From: CALJFL01 sp047633055
GTDB lineage: Bacteria > Pseudomonadota > Gammaproteobacteria > Pseudomonadales > Halieaceae
NCBI GenBank assembly: GCA_047633055.1
Contig: JBLIEI010000021.1
Location: 1 to 64,000, forward strand
Direction: 5' to 3'
DNA: 64,000 nucleotides
The notes under the pieces are model-generated. The model made no database searches and had not been told where the DNA came from. It worked only from the letters and a program-made list of their open reading frames with translations. Each line of letters starts with the position of its first letter. Position 1 is the first letter of the stretch. A program made the position numbers and the translations under genes. Below, piece after piece: positions 42,910 through 52,421 of the stretch.

Positions 42910-45473
42910 TTCACAAGTCTGCGCTTGGTATACGGGGTTGCGGGCGCTTCTGCGGGATTTTCAGGCCACGGATGCTTCGGGTAACGCCCGCGCATTTCTT
43001 TTCTAACTTCCAGATAACTGTCCCGCCAGAAGCTGGCTAGGTCCTGAGTAATCTGCAGCGGTCGCTGCGCCGGAGACAGTAAATGGATAACCAGCGAGAT
43101 CCGCCCATCGGCAATGGTTGGCGTATCGAGACAGCCAAACATTTCCTGTAGTTTGACCGCTAGTACTGGTGGTTTATGGCTATAGTCGACCGTCACGCTG
43201 GAGCCGGAGGGCACGGCAATTTGTTCTGGCGCTAATCTTTCCAATTCCAGAGGTAACGGCCAGATTAGGCTGCTTTGTAATATGCGCTGCAGGTCGAGGG
43301 ATTGAAAATCCTGTAATTTACGCACTCCCCCGAGATAAGGCAAAAGCCAAGTTTCCAGAGAAGCGAGTAAACTCTTATCAGACATGTCAGGCCATCGGTT
43401 ACTCTCTCCATCACCTTCCAGGTCATGTAATAGCTGTACCCGATTACGCCACTGCTGCAGCGTCGGTGTCCACGGCAGCAGCGTCAACCCCCGGCCGCGC
43501 ACTACGCCTAGCAAGGCCTGCTCACGGGCCTTTTCAGGTATCGCGCTCATCGGATCGCGTGCTAGCAGCAGCTGTCCCACCAGGGTACGACGTTCGGTGA
43601 TGAATTGATCCGTCCTATCGTTCCACTCGACACAATCCTCATGTCTTACCATGGGCGACAAAATTTCGCCAAAGCATGCAGAATTTAGTGCTACTGCAGA
43701 AAATATCCGGTCTGCAGACTCACCGCTGTGGCCGCCTATTTCAGCCACCACCAACCATTCTTTTCCCGCCAGTCCGTCTTCTGGTGGCAGTAATGCACTG
43801 CGGCCATTGCTAAGTTGGTACTCGCCGGGCGCACCTTGGGCTCGAATTTTTGCCACCCGGTCCGGGTAAGCGCTAGCCAGTAACACGCCTAATACATCGT
43901 CATGGGCGACGGCCAATGAAAATCGCCTCGGCTTGTGGACCCCGGTGGCCACCCTGGCATACCGTCGAGCCTGCTGCCAGGTCCGCTTAAACCAGCCCTG
44001 TAGAGGCTTGGGACAAAGCAGTTCACCCATCAACAAAGAGATGGTGATGCTCAAGTCCGCACCCCGCTCAGTCATCGGATTACGCTCAGAAAGCACGGCA
44101 GCCACCAGGCACGCGGTTTCTGTCGAATCGATGTCGCAACCCACTAACAGCATATGTGCCAGCCTTGGGTGCAAAGGGATTTGCGCGAGGCGAACCCCGT
44201 GCGGAGTAAGTTGCCACTGATCACTGCTGCCGCGAAATGCGGCGCCACAGGATTCCAGTACTGCAACAGCTTGGGCAAAGGGGCCCGGTGGCGGTGCGTC
44301 TAGCCAGCGTAAATCGGCGGGCTGATCCACTCCCCAGGCCAGAAGTTGCAGTGCCATTGGCGCCAAATCCGCCTGAAGAATCTCCGGCGTACCAAAAGCC
44401 ACTAGTCGACGCTGCTGTTCCTCAGTCCACAAACGGTAGCAAACACCGGGAGCTGTGCGACCCGCCCTCCCCATGCGTTGTTCCGCTGAGGCCCGCGAAA
44501 TTCTCCGCGTACTGAGGCGAGTCATACTGGTCGCTGGATCAAATACGGCCTCTCTAACCAGCCCGGAATCGACCACCGTGTGCACACCCTCGATGGTTAA
44601 GCTGGTTTCAGCAATATTGGTCGCCAACACCACCTTGCGAATACCCTCCGGTGGCGGCTTGATAGCCAGTTCCTGCTGTTGCAGTGGCAGCCCGCCATAA
44701 AGCGGAGCCAGTCTCACAGGCTCCTTGCTTGCCTCGCCAACCAACGGTGCCAAATCCCGGCCCGTGCGATTAATCTCACTTTGGCCAGGCAAAAAAACCA
44801 AAATATTTCCGGTGGTTTCTCTTAGCGCTTCTAATACTGCGTGCACCACCCGCGGAACGATTGGGTCACGCAGTTGCAAAGCCTGGCCATAGCGGACCTC
44901 AACGGGAAACTGTCGCCCCTGGGAGCTAACGATGGGCGCGCCACCCAGCAGCTCAGCAATGCGCTGCCCATCCAGCGTTGCCGACATCACGAGTAGCTTT
45001 AAATCGGTGGCCGGTCGAAACAATTCCCGTGCCTGTAAAGTCAGTGCCAGGCCAAGGTCTGAGTCCAGGTTTCGCTCATGGAATTCATCGAAGACTATAA
45101 GGGCGACACCTTCCAGTGAAGGGTCTGTCTGCAACTGCCTGGTCAAAACGCCTTCGGTAATCACTTCAATTCGGGTGTGCTCACTAACATTGGTGTCGAG
45201 GCGAATTCGGTACCCAACCGTGTCGCCCACGCTCTCTCCCAGTAACTGCGCCATTCTGGCTGCACTGGCTCGGGCGGCCATGCGTCTGGGCTCCAACACT
45301 AGAATCTTGCCGCCGCGTAGCCATGGCTGATTCAATAACGCCAATGGCACGACCGTTGTCTTACCTGCCCCGGGCGGCGCTTGCAGAACAACATCGTCAC
45401 ACTCCATCAGGCTCGCTTTCAGCTTATCCAGCACCGCGTAAATCGGCAGATCATGTTGTGACTCTATAACCAT
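42906..45473 (-). CDS. hrpB: ATP-dependent helicase HrpB
   Basis: DEAH-type helicase of 855 residues. Walker A PPGAGKTTVVPLALL (about 37-51), DEAH-box variant FDEFHERNLDSDLGLAL, motif III MSATLDGQ, motif V TNIAETSLTIEGV and motif VI EQRMGRAGRTAPGVCYRLW. The HrpB-specific C-terminal region follows, with a basic tail (RGRYPKHPWPENP). Helicase acting on RNA or nucleoprotein, with no essential role in E. coli. Convergent with the HAD gene. Confidence 0.94.
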   Translation of the reverse strand: MVIESQHDLPIYAVLDKLKASLMECDDVVLQAPPGAGKTTVVPLALLNQPWLRGGKILVLEPRRMAARASAARMAQLLGESVGDTVGYRIRLDTNVSEHTRIEVITEGVLTRQLQTDPSLEGVALIVFDEFHERNLDSDLGLALTLQARELFRPATDLKLLVMSATLDGQRIAELLGGAPIVSSQGRQFPVEVRYGQALQLRDPIVPRVVHAVLEALRETTGNILVFLPGQSEINRTGRDLAPLVGEASKEPVRLAPLYGGLPLQQQELAIKPPPEGIRKVVLATNIAETSLTIEGVHTVVDSGLVREAVFDPATSMTRLSTRRISRASAEQRMGRAGRTAPGVCYRLWTEEQQRRLVAFGTPEILQADLAPMALQLLAWGVDQPADLRWLDAPPPGPFAQAVAVLESCGAAFRGSSDQWQLTPHGVRLAQIPLHPRLAHMLLVGCDIDSTETACLVAAVLSERNPMTERGADLSITISLLMGELLCPKPLQGWFKRTWQQARRYARVATGVHKPRRFSLAVAHDDVLGVLLASAYPDRVAKIRAQGAPGEYQLSNGRSALLPPEDGLAGKEWLVVAEIGGHSGESADRIFSAVALNSACFGEILSPMVRHEDCVEWNDRTDQFITERRTLVGQLLLARDPMSAIPEKAREQALLGVVRGRGLTLLPWTPTLQQWRNRVQLLHDLEGDGESNRWPDMSDKSLLASLETWLLPYLGGVRKLQDFQSLDLQRILQSSLIWPLPLELERLAPEQIAVPSGSSVTVDYSHKPPVLAVKLQEMFGCLDTPTIADGRISLVIHLLSPAQRPLQITQDLASFWRDSYLEVRKEMRGRYPKHPWPENPAEAPATPYTKRRLVK

Positions 45474-45814
45474 CTAGCCATAGTAGCCGAGCGACGTGAT
45501 GCTGGCTATCGAGATACTGCAGAGCTCGGGTCACCGCGACCTTGAATACTGCCGGAGTGATTGGAAAGGCGCACCATACCGCAGCAACGCGCACCACAAT
45601 GAGGCCCACTATACTTCGTGAAATGCGACCGAGGCGCACGAATATCGAAATATTCACACTCGGCAACTATGTAATGCTTTTGTCTTAAACTACCGTTACT
45701 GTTCTCGAGGACTTGACCGAGACCTTGCTTTCTTTCTGGAGCAGCAACAAGCTTCTTCAATAGCCTTAAGCATTTGCATCTACTGCCTGGCAAGCCCGCC
45801 AGTTGGAGGCACCA
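45474..45814. other. Divergent intergenic region, hrpB / HAD-acyltransferase
   Basis: 341 bp separating divergently transcribed genes and presumably holding both promoters. No conserved protein, RNA gene or repeat is recognisable. Only short unsupported open frames occur. Confidence 0.5.
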
Positions 45815-47284
45815 ATGGGCTTTACCAAGATTGATGACCACATAGAATCGATCAAAAAAGCTGCTGCCAAGCGGCAGCCTACTGTCGCCTTCTTTGATCT
45901 TGACGGGACCTTAATCGCTGGCTACTCAATTATTGCCATGGCACTCGAAACCGCTCGCAGAGGCGCAAAACGCGGCCAATTGAAAGATTCCGCGAGCCTT
46001 ATCAAAGATGTGCTGCGGCACAAAACAGGCGGGAATGGTGGCAACTACCACCGTCTTGTTCGGCGACTGAGCCGCGCACTGGTAGGAATGTCAGAGGACT
46101 CGCTCTTCGATATAGGCTACCAGGCTTACCAAAAGTCGCTCGCCAAAAACCTCTACCGGGAAGCAATCGCGTTAGTCGAAGCACATCGAGAAGCCGGTCA
46201 CCACTTGGCCATAGTCACGTCGGCATCACGCTATCAAGCCGCGCCAATTGCCAGGGTGCTAGGCATCGACCAAATCTGCTGCACGCAACTGGAAGTGATC
46301 AACGGACATTTCAGTGGCAAGGCTGTCGCCCCGATGTGTTATGGCGAGGGCAAGACGCTGGCCGCCCGCCGCGTCACCAAGCAGCTGCAAACAAAGCTGG
46401 AATATTGCTGGTTCTACAGCGATTCCAGCGCCGATCTACCTCTGCTACGCGAGGTTGGGCACGCCGTCACCGTTAATCCTTCCAGACGACTCGCTGCATA
46501 TGCCGACTCGAAGGGCTGGCCACAACTGTTTTTTGAGACTCGCGGAATGCCAAGCATTGAGTCAATTTTTCGCACTGGCCTCACAGCGCAAACGCTGGCG
46601 GCTACAGCCCTTATCGGTGCCGTGAGTAATCGCCTGGGCATGGCAAATGACACAAACGCCAATATGCTGACCCGCGTGCTGGGCGATGTAGGCAGCGGCG
46701 TAGCCGGACTAGATTTCGAAATTGAGGGCTTGGAAAACCTCCGGCACAAAGAGCCTGTTATTTTCATCTTCAACCACCAGAGTCTGCTCGACGCCTTCGT
46801 GCTCGCCCATCTTCTGCGTGAAAATGTAGTGGCATTTTGTAAAAAGGAAGTTGCTAACACACCGCTACTGGGGCCCTTGATGCGGCAGGTCGAAACTATC
46901 TTTGTGGACCGCGATGACAATAACCAGGGTGCTGTATTGCAACGGGCTATGGAAGTTCTAGCCAGCGGCCGTTCACTGGTCATTGCCCCCGAGGGAACGC
47001 GCAGCACCCTGGGCAACGTCCAGGCATTCAAGCACGGTGCTTTTTTCCTCGCCAAGAAAGCTCGGGTGCCAATTGTCCCAATCGTTTTACACAACGTGAA
47101 AGACGCCTTACCCAAAGGCGGTCTGATTATCCGCCCCGCTACAATTCGGATCACGGTACTTCCTCCAATGCAGGCCTCGCAATTGGGATCCGTACGGCAG
47201 GCGTGTCAAAAACTCGAATCTTTGTACATCGAGCACCTGGGCAAGTCCAAACTCACAGCTCTGCCATTCGAAGCCAATGCCTGA
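45815..47284 (+). CDS. Fused HAD-IB phosphatase / 1-acyl-glycerol-3-phosphate acyltransferase
   Basis: 489 residues in two domains. The N-terminal HAD-IB/SerB-like phosphatase has AFFDLDGTLIAGYS (about 26-39), TSASRYQAAP and FYSDSSADLPLL. The C-terminal PlsC-like acyltransferase (from about 300) has the NHQSLLDAF (HX4D) catalytic motif, FVDRDD and APEGTRSTLG. The fusion is known in actinobacteria and some marine gammaproteobacteria and suggests coupled acyl transfer and dephosphorylation in phospholipid or storage-lipid synthesis. I chose the ATG at 45815 (GGAGG upstream); an in-frame TTG lies 4 codons earlier. Confidence 0.9.
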   Translation: MGFTKIDDHIESIKKAAAKRQPTVAFFDLDGTLIAGYSIIAMALETARRGAKRGQLKDSASLIKDVLRHKTGGNGGNYHRLVRRLSRALVGMSEDSLFDIGYQAYQKSLAKNLYREAIALVEAHREAGHHLAIVTSASRYQAAPIARVLGIDQICCTQLEVINGHFSGKAVAPMCYGEGKTLAARRVTKQLQTKLEYCWFYSDSSADLPLLREVGHAVTVNPSRRLAAYADSKGWPQLFFETRGMPSIESIFRTGLTAQTLAATALIGAVSNRLGMANDTNANMLTRVLGDVGSGVAGLDFEIEGLENLRHKEPVIFIFNHQSLLDAFVLAHLLRENVVAFCKKEVANTPLLGPLMRQVETIFVDRDDNNQGAVLQRAMEVLASGRSLVIAPEGTRSTLGNVQAFKHGAFFLAKKARVPIVPIVLHNVKDALPKGGLIIRPATIRITVLPPMQASQLGSVRQACQKLESLYIEHLGKSKLTALPFEANA

Positions 47285-47352
47285 CCTAATGCGCGGTTGA
47301 GCGACGAAGACATCGGGGGGCTGGTACACTGGCAGCATGCTCTGATGAGGGA

Positions 47353-47804
47353 ATGCCTGTGACGTATTTAATTCTGGGAGTCGCACTATTTACCCTAATA
47401 CACCTCTTACCCGATGCAACCGAGCGATTAAAGAGTGATCTAAAAACCCGATTGGGCGCCGGCGGCTACAAAGGCGTGTTTACTGTGCTTACTCTGAGCA
47501 CCTTCATCCTGATAATTTTGGGGTGGCGCAGCGCTCAGTAGCAATCCCTATACCTGCCGGTTATCGAACTCAAGCCGCTCGCATTAGGCCTAATAGTACT
47601 TGCGTTCTTACTGATGGTAGTCAGCGGGATGAAATCTCGCATAAAACATCTTGTTCGGCATCCGCAGCTTACCGGTGTAGTCATCTGGGTCAAAGAGCCG
47701 CCCCGGGGTTGGGGGGCGGAATTTGGGATTATTGCTACCACACGGTTACGGTGGCTGTGGTAATTTACTTACACCCCTGGATTGCCGACATGCCGGTATT
47801 GTAG
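47353..47804 (+). pseudogene. Degraded NnrU-family membrane protein gene
   Basis: The first 62 codons read as an NnrU N-terminus (LILGVALFTLIHLLPDATERLKSDL, then GWRSAQ). An in-frame amber TAG occurs at 47539. The same frame continues with NnrU-like sequence (LALGLIVLAFLLMVVSG, IKHLVRHPQLTGVVIW). The central part is then lost, and the typical C-terminus (VVIYLHPWIADMP) reappears in another frame, ending at 47804. So there is one nonsense mutation plus a deletion/frameshift. NnrU proteins (about 190 aa) are polytopic membrane proteins linked to denitrification and carotenoid-isomerase-like families. No other nitrogen-oxide genes are nearby. Confidence 0.78.
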
Positions 47805-47815
47805 GTTGACGAACA

Positions 47816-48937
47816 CTAGGGCGTGATCAACACCTTTTCGCCGGTTGCCTGTTTACTGTAGATTGCCAGGGCTTGGAGACTTAACGCCCCTGCCAACGTG
47901 ACTCGCTCAGTGTAGTGACTGGCAAAGGTAGTATCAATTTCCGCCGCCACCCGGTGGCGCATTTCCATAACCTTAGCCATTCCCGCCTTTTGCAAAAAGG
48001 GCGTCAGCAACCATCCACCCAGCCCCCAGGTAAGGCCGAAGGCACGGTTAAGGATTGTCGGACCGCGATCTAAACCACCGTATATATAAACCTGTTTATA
48101 GATGTCCGACCCATAGCGGCTGTAATCATCCATTTGTTGCGTTGCTGCACTCTCCATGCAGGCCAAAATCTGACTTGCCAACTTACCACCGCCAATCGCA
48201 TCAAATGCCAAGGTAGCGCCGGTTTCTATCAATGCCGCAGTTAGTTCTACATAAAAAGTATCCGAGGAGGAGTTCACCACATATTTTGCACCCATACCGC
48301 GCAGTAATTCCTCCTGCTCAGGCTTTCGTACAATATTAATCAGATCAACGTCCTCGGCCTGGCACACCCGATTTAACATCTGGCCAAGATTGGAGGCTGC
48401 TGCAGTATGAACCAGCGCAGTGTGATTTTCCGTACGCATAGTTTCAACCATGGCCAGAGCGGTCATCGGATTAACGAAGCAGGAGGCACCCTGCTCCGCA
48501 GTAGTGCCTTCATTAAGCGGCAGGCATGCCATCACGTTAACGCAGCGGTATTGGCAGTACATATCACCACCTACCAAACCCACTGTTTGCCCCATTAGCG
48601 CCTGTGCTGCATCGGAACTACCCGCACTGATAACGACGCCCGCACCCTCATTGCCCACTGCCAGCGATTGGCCAACCCGGGGAGCAACCATTTTCATTAA
48701 TCCCGCAGGTATATCCGCCGTTAAAATAGGACTCTCCGCGGTGCCAGAAACGCGGGCCGTCGAAGGGTCTGCCGGACCTAAAAGCAGCGCTAGGTCCGAA
48801 GGATTAATGGGTGTAGCTTCCATCTTCACCAGAACCTCATCCGGGCCTGGCTCGGGCACAGGAACCTCAACCAATGATAGTTCCAGTGTATTGTCATCTT
48901 TTATTAATGACCGCAGTTGTAGTCCGGTATTGCTCAT
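47816..48937 (-). CDS. Zinc-type medium-chain dehydrogenase/reductase (quinone-oxidoreductase-like)
   Basis: 373 residues from MSNTGLQLRSLI. MDR layout: N-terminal GroES-like domain (LVEVPVPEPGPDEVLVKMEATPINPSDLALLLG), then a Rossmann domain from about 170 (AALVHTAAASNLGQMLNRV, FDAIGGGKLASQIL). The catalytic zinc ligands of true alcohol dehydrogenases are not evident, so it may be a zinc-independent NADPH oxidoreductase acting on quinones or enoyl compounds. An in-frame start 7 codons upstream (48958) is possible. Function beyond the family is unknown. Confidence 0.82.
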   Translation of the reverse strand: MSNTGLQLRSLIKDDNTLELSLVEVPVPEPGPDEVLVKMEATPINPSDLALLLGPADPSTARVSGTAESPILTADIPAGLMKMVAPRVGQSLAVGNEGAGVVISAGSSDAAQALMGQTVGLVGGDMYCQYRCVNVMACLPLNEGTTAEQGASCFVNPMTALAMVETMRTENHTALVHTAAASNLGQMLNRVCQAEDVDLINIVRKPEQEELLRGMGAKYVVNSSSDTFYVELTAALIETGATLAFDAIGGGKLASQILACMESAATQQMDDYSRYGSDIYKQVYIYGGLDRGPTILNRAFGLTWGLGGWLLTPFLQKAGMAKVMEMRHRVAAEIDTTFASHYTERVTLAGALSLQALAIYSKQATGEKVLITP

Positions 48938-49101
48938 CGTAGCTCCTCGTGGACCCATGGAGGGTCGATTCAGGGTAATAGTGAAATCCGTTCCGCCGCC
49001 GCGGGGGTTCGGAGAACGCCTTATTCAGCGCGGGTCCGCGTAGCAGCACTCTAGCGGAATTTAACCACACCCGATACCCTGAAGACCTTAGCGGTGGCTC
49101 T

Positions 49102-49110
49102 TGCTATAAT
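49102..49110 (+). promoter_or_regulatory. Extended -10 promoter before the acyltransferase gene
   Basis: TGCTATAAT contains a perfect TATAAT (49105-49110) preceded by the TG extension. No good -35 is seen at the usual distance, as is typical for extended -10 promoters. The gene start follows 30 bp later with GAAGG as ribosome-binding site. Confidence 0.5.
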
Positions 49111-49139
49111 TGCTGCCCAGAAAAAAGTGAAGGTTCGCC

Positions 49140-50018
49140 ATGTCCACCTTTGAAAAAGACTTCAATCCGCTGGCCGAAGAAGAGGTGCTGCAACGGCACA
49201 TTAAAAAGGCTTTGAGAACGCCAGCTCCGAGCGGGAATGTGCTGGACATTCCTTATCAAGTGATCAAACGACTGTTCAGCCCCATTACTATTGGCGCGGA
49301 AAAAATTCCAGATCGGCCCTGTCTGTTCATAGGCAACCACTCCCTGTTTGCACTCGATGGCTGGGTGCTGGGGCCCATCATGCTGAAAGAGCAAGGGCGC
49401 TTCCTGCGCGGATTGGGAGACAGGTTTTTATTTGCCAATGACAAAGTAGGGAATGCCGTTATGAAGATGGGCGGCACCATGGGCCATCCGGCTGTCTGCA
49501 CCGCGCTAATGGAAAAAGGGCATGATCTGCTGGTGTTCCCAGGTGGTGCCCACGAAGCGGTAAAGCGCGCAGACGATATGTATCAATTGCAGTGGAAGGA
49601 GCGCTACGGTTTCGTCAAGTTGGCACTGAAGCACGGTTACACCATTATGCCTTTTGGCATGGTCGGGCCAGACGAATTTTATTCTCACTTGATAGAAGGA
49701 GAAGAGCTACCAGAATCTGCGCTGGGAGGTATTTTGAAACGCTTGGGGGTGCTTGATGAGAATACCAGGCCCGATATGTTACCACCCATTCCTATCGGAG
49801 CACTGGGCAGTCTGTTTCCCAAACCAAAGCGCTGCTATCTAGGTTTTGGCAAGCCCGTACACCTGACAGCACAAACGAAAAAACCCACCAAAACTCAGCT
49901 AACTAAAATTCGTAATCAGGTTGCCAGCGAAATAGAACAACAATTAGCACAGCTACTAATAATGCAGCAGCAGGGACGCAATGACGAGGGTCTGCTGCGC
50001 CGTATTCTGTCGATCTAA
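49140..50018 (+). CDS. Lysophospholipid/diacylglycerol acyltransferase-family protein
   Basis: 292 residues, with no strong signal peptide. Acyltransferase motif I is GNHSLFALDGW (HX4D, about 61-71), followed by the DAGAT-type FPGGAHEAVKR (about 130-140) and PFGMVGPDEFY. Members of this family (PF03982-like) transfer acyl groups to glycerolipids. It is the second acyltransferase within 5 kb, with the HAD-PlsC fusion upstream, so lipid modification may be a local theme, but the two are not in one operon. Convergent with the MATE gene (10-bp gap). Confidence 0.82.
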   Translation: MSTFEKDFNPLAEEEVLQRHIKKALRTPAPSGNVLDIPYQVIKRLFSPITIGAEKIPDRPCLFIGNHSLFALDGWVLGPIMLKEQGRFLRGLGDRFLFANDKVGNAVMKMGGTMGHPAVCTALMEKGHDLLVFPGGAHEAVKRADDMYQLQWKERYGFVKLALKHGYTIMPFGMVGPDEFYSHLIEGEELPESALGGILKRLGVLDENTRPDMLPPIPIGALGSLFPKPKRCYLGFGKPVHLTAQTKKPTKTQLTKIRNQVASEIEQQLAQLLIMQQQGRNDEGLLRRILSI

Positions 50019-50028
50019 CACGAGCGCC

Positions 50029-51390
50029 CTACTCTGCCATGACCCGCGCAAGCCTTTCCGGATGGCGCCAGGTACCACCGAAAACGCGCAGGCCATATAC
50101 CAGCGCCAACAACAGTAATGTCGCCACGAAGACCCACCAGCTGACGATGGGCTCAAATTCCCAGACCATAATCACCAAATACTGCACTAGCAGCATTATT
50201 AGATGCAGAACAATCGATGTCACCATAAGCCAGCGAGTATCGCCCGCGCCGCGCAAGGTTCCGGAACAAATCAAAATGACAGCATCGGCCATCACGTAAG
50301 TGGTCAGACCAATCATCATCTTGGACCCCAGTTCTCTAATCTCAGTAAAGTCCTCCCCGGGCGTGGCGAAAAGCTCCAATAGCTCAAAGCGAAAGACGAT
50401 AAAGCACAAGCCCATGAGGCCTGAGTAGGTCAGCGCGATCAAAAAGCCTGATGAAATCACTGCACTGGCGCGCGACAAATCCTGCGCACCTACATAGCGA
50501 CCGATAAGGCTAGTGATAGCAATGTTAATACCCACCAGTGGAACAAATGACAACATATCCCAGTTAAAGACGATGGCCATTGCCGCCCCCTCACTGACCC
50601 CGTAGGACTGAAACATCAGTAAGAACAGATTGAAGGTGCCTGCGCCGATGAAGAGTTCAAAGCCAGAAGGAAACCCTAGCCGCAGGTATCGCTTTAGAAT
50701 CCCGGTCTTGAGCTTGAACGATTCGAGCACCGAAAATTTCTCGCGGTTGGAACGATTGAAGTAGAAAAGCAAATACACCGCTATCGAAAAAATAGTGGAT
50801 ATCACGGTTCCCAAAGCAGCACCCCGAATCCCCATCTCAGGGGCGCCGAATACACCAAAGATAAGAACATAACTCAGAGGGATGTTCATTGCCACGCCAA
50901 GAAGATCACTGACCATGACCACGCGGGTCACCGCAATGCCTGAGAAGTAGCAGGCGAGACAGGTTTTAAGCAGCGCAAAGCCTGCACCGCTCATCAGCAT
51001 GAAGTAGTACTGCCGCTCCAATACCACCATGGCAGGATCGTGGCCCATAGCCTCGAACAGCTGGCTTACGTAATAGGTGACAACTGCTACCACTGGCAAG
51101 ATCGCCAGAGTCAACAAGAATCCCTGGGTTACCACCTGCGGACATTTGCGGAACTCTCCTGCACCCAGGTACTGCGCAACCAGAGCATTGCCGTAGGACA
51201 AAATACCGTTGAACAGGGCTATGCTAACAAAAAAGCTGACACCCCCACCCAGGGTAGCCGCGATATGCATGGCGTCAATGCGCGACATGAAAATTCGATC
51301 AGTAAACACCATGACCGCGAAAGCGCCCTGAGATACCATCATCGGTAACGCCAGATAGAAGAGCTCTTTCAGTGTTGATCTGGAAAACAC
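50029..51390 (-). CDS. MATE-family efflux transporter
   Basis: 453 residues, about 12 transmembrane segments in two similar halves. N-terminal MATE signature ELFYLALPMMVSQGAFAVMVFTD; the inter-half region and second-half start around residues 235-250 (RLGFPSGFELFIGAGTFNLF). A Na+- or H+-coupled multidrug or metabolite exporter; the substrate is unknown. The start codon is GTG at 51390. It is divergent from the alpha/beta hydrolase gene, with a 95-bp shared promoter region. Confidence 0.9.
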   Translation of the reverse strand: MFSRSTLKELFYLALPMMVSQGAFAVMVFTDRIFMSRIDAMHIAATLGGGVSFFVSIALFNGILSYGNALVAQYLGAGEFRKCPQVVTQGFLLTLAILPVVAVVTYYVSQLFEAMGHDPAMVVLERQYYFMLMSGAGFALLKTCLACYFSGIAVTRVVMVSDLLGVAMNIPLSYVLIFGVFGAPEMGIRGAALGTVISTIFSIAVYLLFYFNRSNREKFSVLESFKLKTGILKRYLRLGFPSGFELFIGAGTFNLFLLMFQSYGVSEGAAMAIVFNWDMLSFVPLVGINIAITSLIGRYVGAQDLSRASAVISSGFLIALTYSGLMGLCFIVFRFELLELFATPGEDFTEIRELGSKMMIGLTTYVMADAVILICSGTLRGAGDTRWLMVTSIVLHLIMLLVQYLVIMVWEFEPIVSWWVFVATLLLLALVYGLRVFGGTWRHPERLARVMAE

Positions 51391-51485
51391 AGTAACGGCA
51401 ACGTAGACAGGAAGGAGGCCATATTCTCCATATTCTTATATACTTGTCTACGCAAGAATTCAGGCTTAATACAACGAGGGCAGTA

Positions 51486-52421
51486 ATGACCAGAAAAAAG
51501 ACCCTGATAGTCTCTCTGCTTCTCCTGATGACCCTGTCGGCGGCTTACCTAACTTTCTATTACGTCCCGCGGGCGGCGCTGTTTCAGGACCGCACGGCCA
51601 TTCTCGCAACGCCGGCATCAGTGGGCTTATACTTTGAGGATGTAGAACTCCAGCCAGGCGATAAGCCTCTAAAGTTGGCCGCCTGGTGGATACCCGCGAC
51701 CAGCCCGGTCGCAAAAATGGTTTTCGTGCACGGCGGGGGCTCGAATCGCGACAGCAAGTTTTTCCAGGCACTCGATTTCTATCGAGCAATTAATGCGCGG
51801 GGTGTCTCGGTACTAACGCTAGACCTTCGCAATCATGGTGAATCTGACGGCGACGGCAAGGGACTTAAGTTCGGCGCCAGTGAATACGCCGATGTACTGG
51901 CGGCGATTGAGTGGTTGGACGAAAAGTCCCCTCGCACTCCAGTATTGGCCATGGGCAAATCAATGGGGGGCGCAACCGTTATTCATGCCACCGAACACGG
52001 TGCCCGGCTTGATGGGTTGGTTCTACTCGACCCAGTGCTCGATACTCAATCCGCGCTTATCAATGGTATTTGGGCAGGATCGGGAATACCTCGATTTTTA
52101 CTGACCCCCGCAGTCCGTGCTGCGGTAAGTCAATATGATCTTCCGCAGGGTCACATCGACGCGCTAGAGCTCGCCACGGACCTGGATTTGCCAATACTAA
52201 TAATTCAGGACCCAGACGATCCGGTCACTGTCGCGGAGTTTGCCAGGGAACTCGCTTCGCGTAACCGCCACGTCACGCTCTGGGAAGCTCCAGGTATTGA
52301 TTCAATGAATGAAAAAATAGTGTGGAAAGGTCGATGGGGCAGTCATGTAGCCGCGTTCCACCTGCATCCGGAGCTGACCCTGGCAACGATCATGTCATTT
52401 ATTCAATCCCTGAAGACTTAG
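51486..52421 (+). CDS. Exported or membrane-anchored alpha/beta hydrolase
   Basis: 311 residues from MTRKKTLIVSLL, with an N-terminal hydrophobic segment (TLIVSLLLLMTLSAAYLTFYYV) acting as signal or anchor. Alpha/beta hydrolase features: oxyanion region VFVHGGGSNRDS, nucleophile elbow MGKSMGGATV (Gly-x-Ser-x-Gly), acid in IIQDPDDPVTVAEF, and the terminal His near GRWGSHVAAF. Substrate unknown. The ATG at 51486 has GAGGG upstream; an earlier TTG-initiated frame (51444) is less likely. Its 3' end overlaps the convergent peroxiredoxin remnant by 23 bp. Confidence 0.82.
   Translation: MTRKKTLIVSLLLLMTLSAAYLTFYYVPRAALFQDRTAILATPASVGLYFEDVELQPGDKPLKLAAWWIPATSPVAKMVFVHGGGSNRDSKFFQALDFYRAINARGVSVLTLDLRNHGESDGDGKGLKFGASEYADVLAAIEWLDEKSPRTPVLAMGKSMGGATVIHATEHGARLDGLVLLDPVLDTQSALINGIWAGSGIPRFLLTPAVRAAVSQYDLPQGHIDALELATDLDLPILIIQDPDDPVTVAEFARELASRNRHVTLWEAPGIDSMNEKIVWKGRWGSHVAAFHLHPELTLATIMSFIQSLKT

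Noticed and set aside
46414..47154. 246-codon antisense open frame opposite the HAD-PlsC fusion
   Set aside because: Ser/Arg-rich low-complexity product, antisense to a gene with clear catalytic motifs in both domains.
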